This document shows positions 26,906 to 35,800 of a stretch of DNA of 64,000 nt, in pieces. Numbering within the stretch: the stretch's first letter is position 1; every line of letters begins with the position of its first letter. Source of the stretch: Chromatocurvus sp964613795 (GTDB taxonomy: Bacteria; Pseudomonadota; Gammaproteobacteria; Pseudomonadales; Halieaceae); contig CAZTJR010000008.1 of assembly GCA_964613795.1 (NCBI GenBank), positions 49,310 through 113,309 of the forward strand. Direction: 5' to 3'. The translations under genes and the position numbers were made by a program. The notes beneath the pieces were generated by a model, which was not told where the DNA came from, searched no databases, and saw only the letters and a program-made list of their open reading frames with translations.

Positions 26906-27121
26906 CTAGCGCTTGCTGCCGCGGTTGCCGAAACGCTTGTTGAAGCGATCCACGCGGCCACCGCTGTCAACGATCTTCTGCTTGCCGGTGAAGAAGGGGT
27001 GGCATTCCGAGCACACATCAATTGTGAAGTCCTCGGTAAAGGTCGAGCGCGTCTTGATCACGTTACCGCAGCTGCATGTCGCGGTAACCGCCTCGTACTT
27101 GGGGTGGATCTCGTTCTTCAT
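26906..27121 (-). CDS. rpmE: 50S ribosomal protein L31, zinc-binding type
   Basis: A 71-residue L31 of the C+ type: Cys16, Cys18, Cys37 and Cys40 form the zinc site (CSC and CSEC), so it doubles as a zinc reserve in organisms with a Cys-less paralogue. MKNEIHPKYE is the standard N-terminus, which fixes the start at 27121, preceded by AGGAGCAGG. A promoter candidate lies about 100 bases upstream. It is divergent from priA. Confidence 0.97.
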   Translation of the reverse strand: MKNEIHPKYEAVTATCSCGNVIKTRSTFTEDFTIDVCSECHPFFTGKQKIVDSGGRVDRFNKRFGNRGSKR

Positions 27122-27223
27122 GGTCCTGCTCCTGCTGAGGGACACCGCAACCCGATCCATGCCGGGCACCGTATCCAGGAATGCCAGACACAGCGACGCG
27201 GTGCCTGGCAAAAATAGGCGCGC

Positions 27224-27251
27224 ATAGTACCAGAAGTGCCGCCCTTCGCAA
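27224..27251 (-). promoter_or_regulatory. Sigma-70 promoter candidate for rpmE
   Basis: Minus strand: -35 TTGCGA (27246-27251), 16-base spacer, -10 TACTAT (27224-27229), giving a leader of nearly 100 bases. The leader is long enough for regulation, but no fold is evident by eye. Confidence 0.4.
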
Positions 27252-27306
27252 GGCCCGGCACCGGGCATTTGTTAGACTGACCTGCCATGCCGTGTGATGA
27301 TGCCTG

Positions 27307-29499
27307 ATGCCGACCTACCTGCGCATTGCCGTTCCCTCCCCACTGCGCCGCCTGTTCGACTATCTGCCGCCGGCAGACCAGGATCCGGCCGTCGCGCTGG
27401 CGCTACCCCCGGGAATCCGCGTCAGAGTCCCCTTCGGGCGGCGATCCGTGGTGGGCGTGCTGGTCGCCACGGCCACCCGGAGTGACATTCCGCTGGCGCA
27501 GTTGAAGTGTGCAGAGGCAATACTGGACGACGTGCCGCTGCTCTCGCCCGCCGTATTCGACCTGTGCCGATGGGCAGCCGGGTATTACCTGCACCCGCCG
27601 GGCGACGTCTTCGCCGCCGCCCTCAGCAAGCGTCTGCGCGCGGGCCGGGCACCGGCAAAGGACGCCTGGCGGCTCACCGCACGCGGCCAGGGCCTGGGTG
27701 AGGGGGCGCTGGGCCGGGCGCCGCGCCAGCAGGCCGCGCTGCACGCTCTGTCTGGCGGAAATGCAGTTGAGGCGAGCGCACTCCAGTCACAGGGCATGAC
27801 CAGCAGCGCGCTGCGTGAGCTGGAAAAGAAAGGCCTGGTGGAACGCTGTGAGTCTGCGCCCAGAATGCCGACGGCCGCTGGCGCAGACGGACCGCGTCTG
27901 GGCGAGGCACAGGCGAGTGCGGTCAGGGACATCATCGCCGATCTTGGCAATTTCCATTGCCACCTGCTCGAAGGTGTCACCGGTAGCGGCAAGACCGAGG
28001 TCTATCTGCGCGCCATCGGCCACTGCCTGGAACAGGGTCGCCAGGCGCTGGTACTGGTCCCGGAAATCGGGCTCACGCCACAGACCGTGGCGCGTTTTCG
28101 TGAGCGCTTCGCCACGCCCATCGCCCTGCTGCACTCCGGCCTGACCGACGCCGAGCGCAGCCAGTCCTGGGACCGGACGCGACGCGGCGATGCGGGCATC
28201 ATTCTCGGCACACGTTCAGCGGTCTTTGCTTCCTGCCCGCGACTCGGCATCATCATTGTGGACGAAGAGCACGACGCCTCCTATAAACAGCAGGACGGCT
28301 TTCGTTACTGTGCACGGGACATCGCCGTGAAGCGCGCCCAGCTGGAGTCATGCCCCGTCGTGCTTGGCAGCGCCACGCCCTCGCTGGAAAGCGCGTTCAA
28401 CGCCCTGCGCGGCCGCTACCGGCACCACCGTCTTGAACAGCGTGCCGGCGGTCGCGCAATGCCCCGGCTCAGCGCCATCGATGTTCGCCGCCAGCCGCTC
28501 ACGGCCGGCCTGTCGCCGGCCCTGCTTGAGCGCACCGGACAGGCGCTTGCCAACGGCCAGCAGGTACTGCTGTTTCTCAATCGGCGCGGCTTCGCCGCCT
28601 CCCTACAGTGCCACGACTGCGGCTGGATCGCCGACTGCGAGCACTGTGATGCGCGCATGACAGTGCACAGACGGCGGCGCCAGCTGCGCTGCCATCACTG
28701 CACGGCACGACGCCGCCTCCCGGAGGCCTGCCCGCACTGCGGCAGCACATCGCTCCTCGCCAACGGCCTCGGCACCGAACAGGCGGAAGACTTCCTGCAG
28801 CACCGTTTTGAGCCCTGGCCAGTGCATCGCGTGGACAGCGACAGCGTCTCGGGGCCTGCCGATATGGCGACGCTGGTCAGCGCCATCCACCGCGGCGAGC
28901 CCTGCATTCTGCTGGGTACCCAGATGCTGACCAAGGGACATCATTTTCCCGGCGTTGGCCTGGTGGGGGTGATCGACAGCGACGCCCTGCTGTTCAGCGC
29001 AGATTTTCGTGGCGAGGAGCGCCTGGCTCAGCTGCTCACCCAGGTCGCCGGGCGCGCCGGGCGCGGTGACCGGCCCGGCGAGATGCTGCTGCAGACACAC
29101 TACCCCGATCACCCGCTGCTGCAGGCGCTGCTCACCAGGCCCTATGCCGAGGTCGCTGCAGACCTACTGCTGCAGCGCCAGGAACGCGGCCTGCCGCCGG
29201 CGGCTCACATCGCTCTGCTGCGCACCGATGCGCGCACCGAGGGACAGGGTGAAACCTTCCTGCAGGCCGTACGCCGGAACGCGGCGCCGCAGATTGGCGC
29301 CGCCTCACAGTTGATAGGCCCGCTGCCATCCGCCATGCCGCGGCGGGCCGGCAAGCACCGCAGCCAACTTATCTGCCTGAGCGCGGACCGGGCCGGCGCA
29401 GCCGGTGCCGCGGCGGCACTCGTGGCCGCGACAGAGACCCTGAAAGCGCCCGCGGGTCTCAATTGGTTCATTGATATCGACCCGCTGGACACCCTCTAG
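27307..29499 (+). CDS. priA: Primosomal protein N' (replication restart helicase PriA)
   Basis: 3'-to-5' helicase that reloads the replisome at stalled forks. The protein is 730 residues. The N-terminal DNA-binding domain (3'BD and winged helix) occupies about 1-200. Walker A is GVTGSGKTEVYLR, Walker B is IIIVDEEHDASYKQQ, and helicase motifs continue through GTQMLTKGHHFPGV and QVAGRAGRGDRPG. The zinc region carries eight cysteines in CHDCGWIADCEHC and CHHC/CPHCGS. The ATG at 27307 begins MPTYLRIAVP, a typical PriA start, but its ribosome site is weak. Confidence 0.97.
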   Translation: MPTYLRIAVPSPLRRLFDYLPPADQDPAVALALPPGIRVRVPFGRRSVVGVLVATATRSDIPLAQLKCAEAILDDVPLLSPAVFDLCRWAAGYYLHPPGDVFAAALSKRLRAGRAPAKDAWRLTARGQGLGEGALGRAPRQQAALHALSGGNAVEASALQSQGMTSSALRELEKKGLVERCESAPRMPTAAGADGPRLGEAQASAVRDIIADLGNFHCHLLEGVTGSGKTEVYLRAIGHCLEQGRQALVLVPEIGLTPQTVARFRERFATPIALLHSGLTDAERSQSWDRTRRGDAGIILGTRSAVFASCPRLGIIIVDEEHDASYKQQDGFRYCARDIAVKRAQLESCPVVLGSATPSLESAFNALRGRYRHHRLEQRAGGRAMPRLSAIDVRRQPLTAGLSPALLERTGQALANGQQVLLFLNRRGFAASLQCHDCGWIADCEHCDARMTVHRRRRQLRCHHCTARRRLPEACPHCGSTSLLANGLGTEQAEDFLQHRFEPWPVHRVDSDSVSGPADMATLVSAIHRGEPCILLGTQMLTKGHHFPGVGLVGVIDSDALLFSADFRGEERLAQLLTQVAGRAGRGDRPGEMLLQTHYPDHPLLQALLTRPYAEVAADLLLQRQERGLPPAAHIALLRTDARTEGQGETFLQAVRRNAAPQIGAASQLIGPLPSAMPRRAGKHRSQLICLSADRAGAAGAAAALVAATETLKAPAGLNWFIDIDPLDTL

Positions 29500-29594
29500 C
29501 CAGTGACCCTGCCTCGCGCTATCTGGCCATCACCGCGACGAACAGGGATAATGCCGGCAGTTTCCATTCGCGCCGCAACCCAGGTCAACCTGCT

Positions 29595-31280
29595 ATGAAA
29601 GAACACGTGTCCCTGCTGGTTCAACAGGGGCTGGCCCGCCTGATTGAACAGGGCCAGCTGGAGGTGGGAACATCCCCAACGATACAGGTCGAACGCACCC
29701 GCGACCCGGACCACGGCGACCTTGCGACCAACGTTGCGCTGGCGCTGGCGAAGCAGGCAAAGATGCCTCCCCGGCAGCTGGCTCAACTGCTCTGCGACCA
29801 CCTTCCCGACAGCGAGCTGATTGCCCGTACGGAGATCGCCGGCCCCGGCTTTATCAACTTTTTCCTGTCGACGGACAGCAGCGTTGCCGTCATCGGCGAC
29901 ATACTCGCCGCGGGCGTTCGCTTTGGCCACAGCGACAGTGGCCAGAGTCGCAAGGTGCAGGTGGAGTTTGTTTCCGCCAACCCGACCGGGCCGCTGCATG
30001 TCGGGCACGGCCGCGGCGCAGCCATCGGCGACAGCCTGTGCCGCCTGCTTGCCGCCACCGGCTGGGAGGTGACGCGGGAGTTCTACTACAACGATGCCGG
30101 CCAGCAGATCAGCAATCTTGCGCTGTCAGTGCAGGCACGCTGCCAGGGCATCGAGCCAGACAGTGAAGGCTGGCCCGCAGATGGCTACCGCGGCGACTAC
30201 ATTGCCGAACTCGCGCAGGCCTATCTGCGCGGCGACAGCGTGAGCGCCCGGGATCAGCAGGTGGAGGCCAGCGGCAATCCCGATGACCTCGACGCCGTCC
30301 GCCGATTCGCCGTGGCCTACCTGCGTCACGAGCAGGACCTGGATCTGCGCGAGTTTGCCGTGGAGTTCGACCGCTACTTCCTTGAATCATCGCTGTACAG
30401 CTCGGGCGAGGTGAAGGCCACCGTCGACATGCTGGTGGCGGGTGGCAAGACCTATGAAGCAGAGGGTGCGCTATGGCTTCGCACCACGGATTTCGGCGAT
30501 GACAAGGACCGCGTCATGCGCAAGCGCGATGGCGGTTACACCTATTTTCTGCCGGATGTCGCCTATCATCTGAACAAGTGGCGCCGCGGCTTCGTGCGCG
30601 TTATCAACGAGCAGGGCGCAGACCACCACAGCACCATAACCCGCGTGCGCGCCGGCCTGCAGGCACTGGAACAGGGTATTCCCGAGGGCTGGCCCGACTA
30701 CGTGCTGCACCAGATGGTGACCGTGATGCGCGATGGCGAGGAGGTCAAGCTGTCGAAACGCGCGGGCAGCTACCTCACGCTGCGCGACCTGATCGATGAG
30801 GTGGGTCTCGACGCCACGCGCTATTTCCTGGTCGCAAGGGCGCCCAGCTCGCAGCTGACCTTTGATATCGACCTGGCCCTGTCGCGCAGCAACGACAATC
30901 CGGTGTATTACATACAGTATGCTCACGCCCGGGTATGCAGCGTGCACCGCAGGCTGGCAGAGCAGGGCATCTCCTGGGACGCGACATCCTCCCGGTCGCA
31001 TCTGGGGCTGCTACAGAGCGCCGAAGAAAAAGCGCTGCTGAAAAGCCTCGCTGAATACCCGGAGGTGGTGGAGAAGGCAGCGCAGGCGGCAGAGCCGCAC
31101 GCCGTGGCGAATTACCTGCGCGACCTCGCCGGGCATTTTCACACCTTTTATAATGCGCACAAGGTGCTGGTTGAGGATGCCGGACTGCGCTCGGCCAGGG
31201 TTGCACTGAGCGAATCGGTGCGCCAGGTGATCAGCAACGGTCTGAATCTGCTCGGCGTGTCCGCACCGGAGTCGATGTAA
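29595..31280 (+). CDS. argS: Arginyl-tRNA synthetase
   Basis: Class I synthetase of 561 residues. The N-terminal Add-1 domain (1-115) is followed by the HIGH-type motif in ANPTGPLHVGHGRGA (HVGH) and a KMSKS-equivalent VKLSKRAGSYLTLRDL. The C-terminal anticodon-binding domain is ALR-type (YIQYAHARVCSVHRRL, HTFYNAHKVL). The start at 29595 fits the family. It follows priA by about 95 bases and is followed almost directly by the SPOR gene. Confidence 0.97.
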   Translation: MKEHVSLLVQQGLARLIEQGQLEVGTSPTIQVERTRDPDHGDLATNVALALAKQAKMPPRQLAQLLCDHLPDSELIARTEIAGPGFINFFLSTDSSVAVIGDILAAGVRFGHSDSGQSRKVQVEFVSANPTGPLHVGHGRGAAIGDSLCRLLAATGWEVTREFYYNDAGQQISNLALSVQARCQGIEPDSEGWPADGYRGDYIAELAQAYLRGDSVSARDQQVEASGNPDDLDAVRRFAVAYLRHEQDLDLREFAVEFDRYFLESSLYSSGEVKATVDMLVAGGKTYEAEGALWLRTTDFGDDKDRVMRKRDGGYTYFLPDVAYHLNKWRRGFVRVINEQGADHHSTITRVRAGLQALEQGIPEGWPDYVLHQMVTVMRDGEEVKLSKRAGSYLTLRDLIDEVGLDATRYFLVARAPSSQLTFDIDLALSRSNDNPVYYIQYAHARVCSVHRRLAEQGISWDATSSRSHLGLLQSAEEKALLKSLAEYPEVVEKAAQAAEPHAVANYLRDLAGHFHTFYNAHKVLVEDAGLRSARVALSESVRQVISNGLNLLGVSAPESM

Positions 31281-31281
31281 C

Positions 31282-31851
31282 ATGTCGGCGAGCCGGGCCG
31301 CATCCTCACGCGGGGGGCAGCGCCGCCAGGGGGCCAGCCGCGGCAACGGCGATGCCGCGGCTGGCATGTCGCGGGTTCTGCGCTGGTATGCTGGCGGTGT
31401 CGCCAGTGGTGTGTTTCTCAGCTTCATGTTCTATCTGGTAACGCTGCCGCCGTCGGAGCCCGCAGCCGATGGCAATGACCTGGTCAATGCCGTTCCCTCC
31501 GGCAGCGCCGAGCAACAGCCGCGCTTCGATTTTTTCGAAATGCTGCCGCAGCAGCGTATTGAGGTCGAGGTGGCGCCCGGCGATCTGCCCGGCAGCCGGG
31601 ATCAGCCCGATGGATCCACCTACCTGCTGCAGGCCGGTTCGTTCCGGCATGCCGAGGATGCAGACCGGCGCCGCGCCGAGCTGCTGCTGCTGGGCCTGGA
31701 GCCCCGGGTCGAGGAAACGAGCGGCAGCAACGGGCGCTGGTTCCGCGTTATCGTGGGGCCCTTCGACTCGCGCTCCAAGATGGCCGCGGCGCGCAGCCTG
31801 ACCGCACAGCAGAGCATCGACACCCTGCTGCTGAAACGCAGCGCACCCTGA
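31282..31851 (+). CDS. SPOR-domain membrane protein (FtsN-like position)
   Basis: A 189-residue bitopic protein: a basic cytoplasmic tail of about 30 residues, a membrane segment at about 33-54 (YAGGVASGVFLSFMFYLVTL), a spacer, and a C-terminal SPOR domain (YLLQAGSFRHAEDADRRRAELLLLG to about 188). SPOR domains bind denuded septal glycan. The same position in Pseudomonas (argS-SPOR-hslV) holds a comparable protein sometimes called FtsN-like; whether this is the cell's FtsN is unproven. It begins 1 base after the argS stop and is followed by a GC-rich palindrome at about 31854-31871. Confidence 0.85.
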   Translation: MSASRAASSRGGQRRQGASRGNGDAAAGMSRVLRWYAGGVASGVFLSFMFYLVTLPPSEPAADGNDLVNAVPSGSAEQQPRFDFFEMLPQQRIEVEVAPGDLPGSRDQPDGSTYLLQAGSFRHAEDADRRRAELLLLGLEPRVEETSGSNGRWFRVIVGPFDSRSKMAAARSLTAQQSIDTLLLKRSAP

Positions 31852-31935
31852 GCGCGCCGGCCGCGCGCACGTCCCGGCCATCTCGAGACAGGCCCGCGTG
31901 TCCCGGGCAACTCCCCTGCACAACGGCGTCTGGCG

Positions 31936-31964
31936 CTTGAATTCACCGGGTCGAGGACCCATAA
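31936..31964 (+). promoter_or_regulatory. Heat-shock (sigma-32) promoter candidate for hslVU
   Basis: CTTGAA (31936-31941), 15-base spacer, ACCCATAA (31957-31964), close to the sigma-32 consensus CTTGAA-N13/15-CCCCATNT. Transcription would start about 25 bases before the hslV start codon. hslVU is a classic sigma-32 operon. Confidence 0.7.
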
Positions 31965-31993
31965 CCCTTATCTTGACTCGAAGGAGACAGCAC

Positions 31994-32539
31994 GTGGAAC
32001 AGTTTCGAGGCACAACCATCCTGTGCGTTCGCCGGGGCAACAGCGTTGTTATCGGCGGCGACGGCCAGGTGTCCATGGGCAACACCATCATGAAGGGCAA
32101 TGCGCGCAAAGTGCGGCGCCTCTACAAGGAGCAGGTCATCGCCGGTTTCGCCGGCGGCACGGCCGACGCCTTCACCCTGTTTGAGCTGTTCGAGAATCAC
32201 CTGGAAAAGCATCAGGGACAGCTGGTACGCGCCGCGGTGGAACTGGCCAAGGCCTGGCGCACCGAGCGCTCCCTACGCCAGCTGGAAGCGCTGCTGGCGG
32301 TGGCCGACAGGACCACGTCGCTGGTGATCAGCGGCAATGGCGACGTCATTGAACCCGAGGACAACCTCATTGCCATCGGTTCCGGCGGTTCGTTTGCCCA
32401 GGCCGCCGCTCGCGCACTGCTCGACAATACGGAACTGAGCGCCCGGGATGTCGTGGAGAAGGGGCTGAGTATCGCCGGTGACATCTGCATCTACACCAAC
32501 CACAACCAGACCATCGAACAATTGGATTACCAGGACTGA
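31994..32539 (+). CDS. hslV: ATP-dependent protease subunit HslV (ClpQ)
   Basis: Proteasome-like Thr peptidase of 181 residues forming the HslVU chamber. The GTG start at 31994 follows AAGGAGA at 31981-31987. The conserved GTTILCVRRG puts the expected nucleophile at Thr7, after six residues, instead of right after the initiator Met as in E. coli, so a short propeptide must be removed. VVIGGDGQVSMGNTIMKGNARKVRRLY and FAGGTADAFTLFELFE are core family segments. Followed 1 base later by hslU. Confidence 0.96.
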   Translation: MEQFRGTTILCVRRGNSVVIGGDGQVSMGNTIMKGNARKVRRLYKEQVIAGFAGGTADAFTLFELFENHLEKHQGQLVRAAVELAKAWRTERSLRQLEALLAVADRTTSLVISGNGDVIEPEDNLIAIGSGGSFAQAAARALLDNTELSARDVVEKGLSIAGDICIYTNHNQTIEQLDYQD

Positions 32540-32540
32540 T

Positions 32541-33863
32541 ATGTCAAACATGACCCCACGCGAGATTGTCCACGCCCTGGACAAGCACATCATTGGCCAG
32601 CCCGAGGCCAAGCGGGCCGTCGCCATTGCCCTGCGCAACCGCTGGCGACGCATGCAGGTTGCCGAAGACCTGCGCGCCGAGATCACGCCCAAGAATATTC
32701 TCATGATCGGACCCACCGGGGTCGGCAAGACCGAAATTGCCCGCCGCCTGGCGCGCCTGGCAAACGCACCCTTCATCAAGGTGGAAGCCACCAAGTTCAC
32801 GGAAGTGGGCTATGTCGGCCGCGATGTCGAGTCCATCATCCGCGACCTGGTGGAAACGTCGGTGAAAATGTATCGCGAGCAGGAGGTCCAGCGGGTTCGT
32901 GCCCGCGCAGAGGAAGCGGCGGAGGAGCGCATCCTGGACATTCTGCTGCCCCCCGCCCGCAATGGCGACGGCGAGCAGGGCGCCGGCACACGCCAGCTGC
33001 TGCGCAAGAAGCTGCGTGAGGGCGAGCTGGACGACAAGGAAATCGAGGTAGAACTCAGCAGCCCCGCAGGCTCGATGGACATCGTGGCGCCCCCGGGGAT
33101 GGAGGAGATGACCAACCAGCTGCAAAGCATGTTCTCCAACCTGTCGCGGCAGCAGTCAAAAACCCGCAAGCTGCCGTTAAAAGCCGCTTTTGAAGCGCTC
33201 TGTGAGGAGCAGGCGGCGCGCATGGTGAACGAGGAGGAGCTCAAGCAGACAGCGATAGAGGCGGCGGAGCAGAACGGCATTGTCTTTCTCGACGAACTGG
33301 ACAAAGTGGCAAAACGCGGCGAGACGGCCGGCGCCGATGTTTCCCGCGAAGGCGTGCAGCGCGACCTGCTGCCGCTGATCGAAGGCTCCACCGTGAGCAC
33401 GAAGTACGGCATGATCAAAACCGATCACATTCTCTTCATTGCGTCTGGCGCCTTCCATCTGTCCAAGCCGTCTGACCTGATTCCGGAGCTACAGGGCCGC
33501 CTGCCCATCCGCGTAGAGCTCGCCGCCCTCACGCCCGAGGACTTCAAGCGCATTCTGTCCGAACCGGATGCCTCTCTGACACGACAGTACCAGGCGCTGC
33601 TGGCGACCGAGGGCCTGGCGGTAGAGTTTACCGACGATGGACTGACGCGCCTGGCGGAAATTGCGTGGCAGCTGAACGAGAATACCGAGAACATCGGCGC
33701 GCGACGCCTGCACACCGTTATGGAACGGCTGCTGGAGGAAGCCTCCTACGCAGCGGCGGACAGCAACACTGCCACGCCGGAGCTGGTGGTGGATGCTGCC
33801 TACGTCGACAGCCAGCTCGGGGAACTCAGCCTCGACGAGGATCTGTCGCGCTTCATCTTATAG
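32541..33863 (+). CDS. hslU: HslU (ClpY) AAA+ unfoldase
   Basis: ATPase partner of HslV, 440 residues. Walker A is GPTGVGKT (57-64), with the I domain at about 110-240, and Walker B is VFLDELDKVAKR. The pore loop TEVGYVGRDVES contains the GYVG motif. The C-terminus ends SRFIL, the tail that inserts into HslV. The start at 32541 aligns with other HslU proteins (MTPREIVHALDKHIIGQ). Transcribed with hslV, presumably heat-inducible. Confidence 0.98.
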   Translation: MSNMTPREIVHALDKHIIGQPEAKRAVAIALRNRWRRMQVAEDLRAEITPKNILMIGPTGVGKTEIARRLARLANAPFIKVEATKFTEVGYVGRDVESIIRDLVETSVKMYREQEVQRVRARAEEAAEERILDILLPPARNGDGEQGAGTRQLLRKKLREGELDDKEIEVELSSPAGSMDIVAPPGMEEMTNQLQSMFSNLSRQQSKTRKLPLKAAFEALCEEQAARMVNEEELKQTAIEAAEQNGIVFLDELDKVAKRGETAGADVSREGVQRDLLPLIEGSTVSTKYGMIKTDHILFIASGAFHLSKPSDLIPELQGRLPIRVELAALTPEDFKRILSEPDASLTRQYQALLATEGLAVEFTDDGLTRLAEIAWQLNENTENIGARRLHTVMERLLEEASYAAADSNTATPELVVDAAYVDSQLGELSLDEDLSRFIL

Positions 33864-33882
33864 ACACCACGGGGAGCAGGCC

Positions 33883-34275
33883 ATGGCCAATGACAATATC
33901 CGCCCCACTGGCGTGAAGCTCCGCAGGCAGTCGCGGGTACTGGAGCTGACCTACCCGGAAGAGCCTCCCTGCCAGCTGGGCTGGGAATACCTGCGGGTCT
34001 ATTCTCCCTCCGCCGAGGTGCGTGGCCACGGCCGGGGACAGGACATCCTGCAAACCGGGAAGAAACATGTGGTGCTGGAGTCCGTTGTTCCCGTCGGCCA
34101 CTACGCACTGCAGCTGGTGTTTGATGACGGCCACGACAGCGGTATTTTCAGCTGGAGCTACCTGCGCGAGCTCTGCCTCAACCGCGAACACTGGTGGCAG
34201 GACTACCTCGATCGCCTGCAGGCGGCCGGCGCCAGCCGCGATCCGGATACCCAGGTCATACAGTTTCAGCCCTGA
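33883..34275 (+). CDS. DUF971 / gamma-butyrobetaine hydroxylase-like N-terminal domain protein
   Basis: A 130-residue protein consisting of one DUF971 domain (LRRQSRVLELTYPEEPPCQL, LVFDDGHDSGIFSWSYL), the same fold that precedes the catalytic domain in gamma-butyrobetaine hydroxylase. Such stand-alone proteins are linked to Fe-S or flavin-related processes only loosely. GGGGAGCAGG precedes the ATG at 33883. It follows hslU by 19 bases, the same neighbour as in Pseudomonas. Confidence 0.85.
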   Translation: MANDNIRPTGVKLRRQSRVLELTYPEEPPCQLGWEYLRVYSPSAEVRGHGRGQDILQTGKKHVVLESVVPVGHYALQLVFDDGHDSGIFSWSYLRELCLNREHWWQDYLDRLQAAGASRDPDTQVIQFQP

Positions 34276-34300
34276 AACGCCGGCTCCGGGGTTCGTGGCA

Positions 34301-34329
34301 CTGACCCCTGCGCGGCATCGCGCTACAAT
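34301..34329 (+). promoter_or_regulatory. Sigma-70 promoter candidate for ubiE operon
   Basis: -35 CTGACC (34301-34306), 17-base spacer, -10 TACAAT (34324-34329). The predicted start site is near 34336, which would make the first ATG of ubiE almost leaderless and favours the second. Confidence 0.45.
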
Positions 34330-34344
34330 ACGGCTCCAGCAGGC

Positions 34345-35109
34345 ATGGCAGACAGCGCAATGAGTGACAGGGAAACAACACACTTCGGTTACCGTGAGGT
34401 CGAAAAGGACGCCAAGGCGGGCATGGTCAGCGATGTCTTTGACTCGGTCGCGACGCGCTACGATCTCATGAACGACCTGATGTCGGCGGGAATCCACCGC
34501 CTGTGGAAGCGCTTTACCATCGAGCTCAGCGGCGTCCGCAGCGGCAACTCAGTGCTCGATATTGCCGGCGGCACCGGCGACCTGGCGGAAAAGTTCAGCC
34601 AGCTGGTCGGTGACGGCGGCCGCGTCGTGCTCGCGGACATCAATGCCTCGATGCTACGCGTCGGGCGCGACCGGCTGCTCGATACGGGCGTTCAGGCCAA
34701 CCTGGCGTTCGTGCAGGCCGACGCACAGTACCTGCCCTTTCCCGATGACAGCTTCGACTGCATTACCATCGCCTTCGGTCTGCGCAACGTGACCGACAAG
34801 GACCTGGCGCTGCGGGCCATGCTGCGCGTGCTCAAGCCCGGCGGGCGCCTGCTGGTACTGGAGTTCTCCAAGCCGACCCATCCGCTGCTGGGCAAGGCCT
34901 ACGATGCCTATTCCTTCAGCATACTGCCCCTGATGGGCCGCCTCATTGCGCGGGATGCCGACAGCTACAAGTACCTCGCGGAATCCATCCGCATGCATCC
35001 GGACCAGGAAACCCTGCGCGGCATGATGGAGGAGGCGGGATTCAGCCGCTGCGAATATCACAACATGACCGGCGGCGTGGTTGCCGTACATCGCGGCATC
35101 AAGGCCTGA
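34345..35109 (+). CDS. ubiE: Demethylmenaquinone/2-polyprenyl-benzoquinol C-methyltransferase UbiE
   Basis: SAM-dependent C-methylation in ubiquinone (and menaquinone) synthesis. The protein is 254 residues from the first ATG; an ATG at 34360 (MSDRETTHFGY) would give 249 and fits the promoter candidate better. ETTHFGYREVEKD and MNDLMSAGIHRLWKRFT are family hallmarks, VLDIAGGTGDLAEKF is the SAM loop, and FGLRNVTD follows. First gene of ubiE-ubiJ-ubiB. Confidence 0.96.
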   Translation: MADSAMSDRETTHFGYREVEKDAKAGMVSDVFDSVATRYDLMNDLMSAGIHRLWKRFTIELSGVRSGNSVLDIAGGTGDLAEKFSQLVGDGGRVVLADINASMLRVGRDRLLDTGVQANLAFVQADAQYLPFPDDSFDCITIAFGLRNVTDKDLALRAMLRVLKPGGRLLVLEFSKPTHPLLGKAYDAYSFSILPLMGRLIARDADSYKYLAESIRMHPDQETLRGMMEEAGFSRCEYHNMTGGVVAVHRGIKA

Positions 35110-35110
35110 G

Positions 35111-35800
35111 ATGGCGCTCGACCCCGCCCTGCACAGCGCCGTTCTGGCCGCCCTGGAGCGCGCCGCCAACGCCGCCCTCAATCTGTCCCCGCACAGCCGT
35201 CGGGAGCTGGCAGCGCTCGATGAGGTGGTCATCGGTATCGAGTGCACGTCACCGGTGTTTTCCGTCTATGTGCAGCCAACCCGCACCGGGACCATCCGCC
35301 TGCTGGGTTATCACGAGGGGCCGCTGGCGACCCGGGTGCGCGGCAGCAGCAATGACTTTGCCGAGCTGGCAAATGCCGCGGACCCCACGGCAACCTTGAT
35401 CAACGGCGGGCTTGAACTGAAGGGCAGCAGCGCACCGCTGATAGCGCTTCAGAGCGTTGTCGCCGGGCTGGATGTCGACTGGGAAGCGCCACTGGTGGAC
35501 ACACTGGGTGACGTCGCCGGGCATCAGCTGGCGCAGATACTGCGCGGTCTGTTCAGCTGGGGCAGGCACGCCGGCAGCAGTCTCACCCGACAGCTGGATG
35601 AATTCATTCACGAAGAAGCCCGGCTGACGCCGCCGCGCGCTGAAGTCGAGGATTTCTATTCCGACATCCAGATGCTGACCCAGCAGGCAGACCGCCTGCA
35701 GAGTCGGCTGCAGCGCGCCCGCGCCCGTGCGGACCGCCTGCTGGCGCAGGCCGCCACCAAAAACAACGGCACGGCAGCGCGCAACAGCGAACCCGACTGA
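35111..35800 (+). CDS. ubiJ: Ubiquinone biosynthesis accessory protein UbiJ (SCP2 domain)
   Basis: A 229-residue UbiJ-type protein thought to hold the polyprenyl intermediate for the Ubi complex. It has an N-terminal SCP2-like lipid-binding domain (about 15-115, with NGGLELKGS) and a C-terminal helical/coiled-coil region rich in Arg and Gln (LTQQADRLQSRLQRARARADRL). It starts 1 base after the ubiE stop and its last base is shared with the ubiB start. Confidence 0.93.
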   Translation: MALDPALHSAVLAALERAANAALNLSPHSRRELAALDEVVIGIECTSPVFSVYVQPTRTGTIRLLGYHEGPLATRVRGSSNDFAELANAADPTATLINGGLELKGSSAPLIALQSVVAGLDVDWEAPLVDTLGDVAGHQLAQILRGLFSWGRHAGSSLTRQLDEFIHEEARLTPPRAEVEDFYSDIQMLTQQADRLQSRLQRARARADRLLAQAATKNNGTAARNSEPD

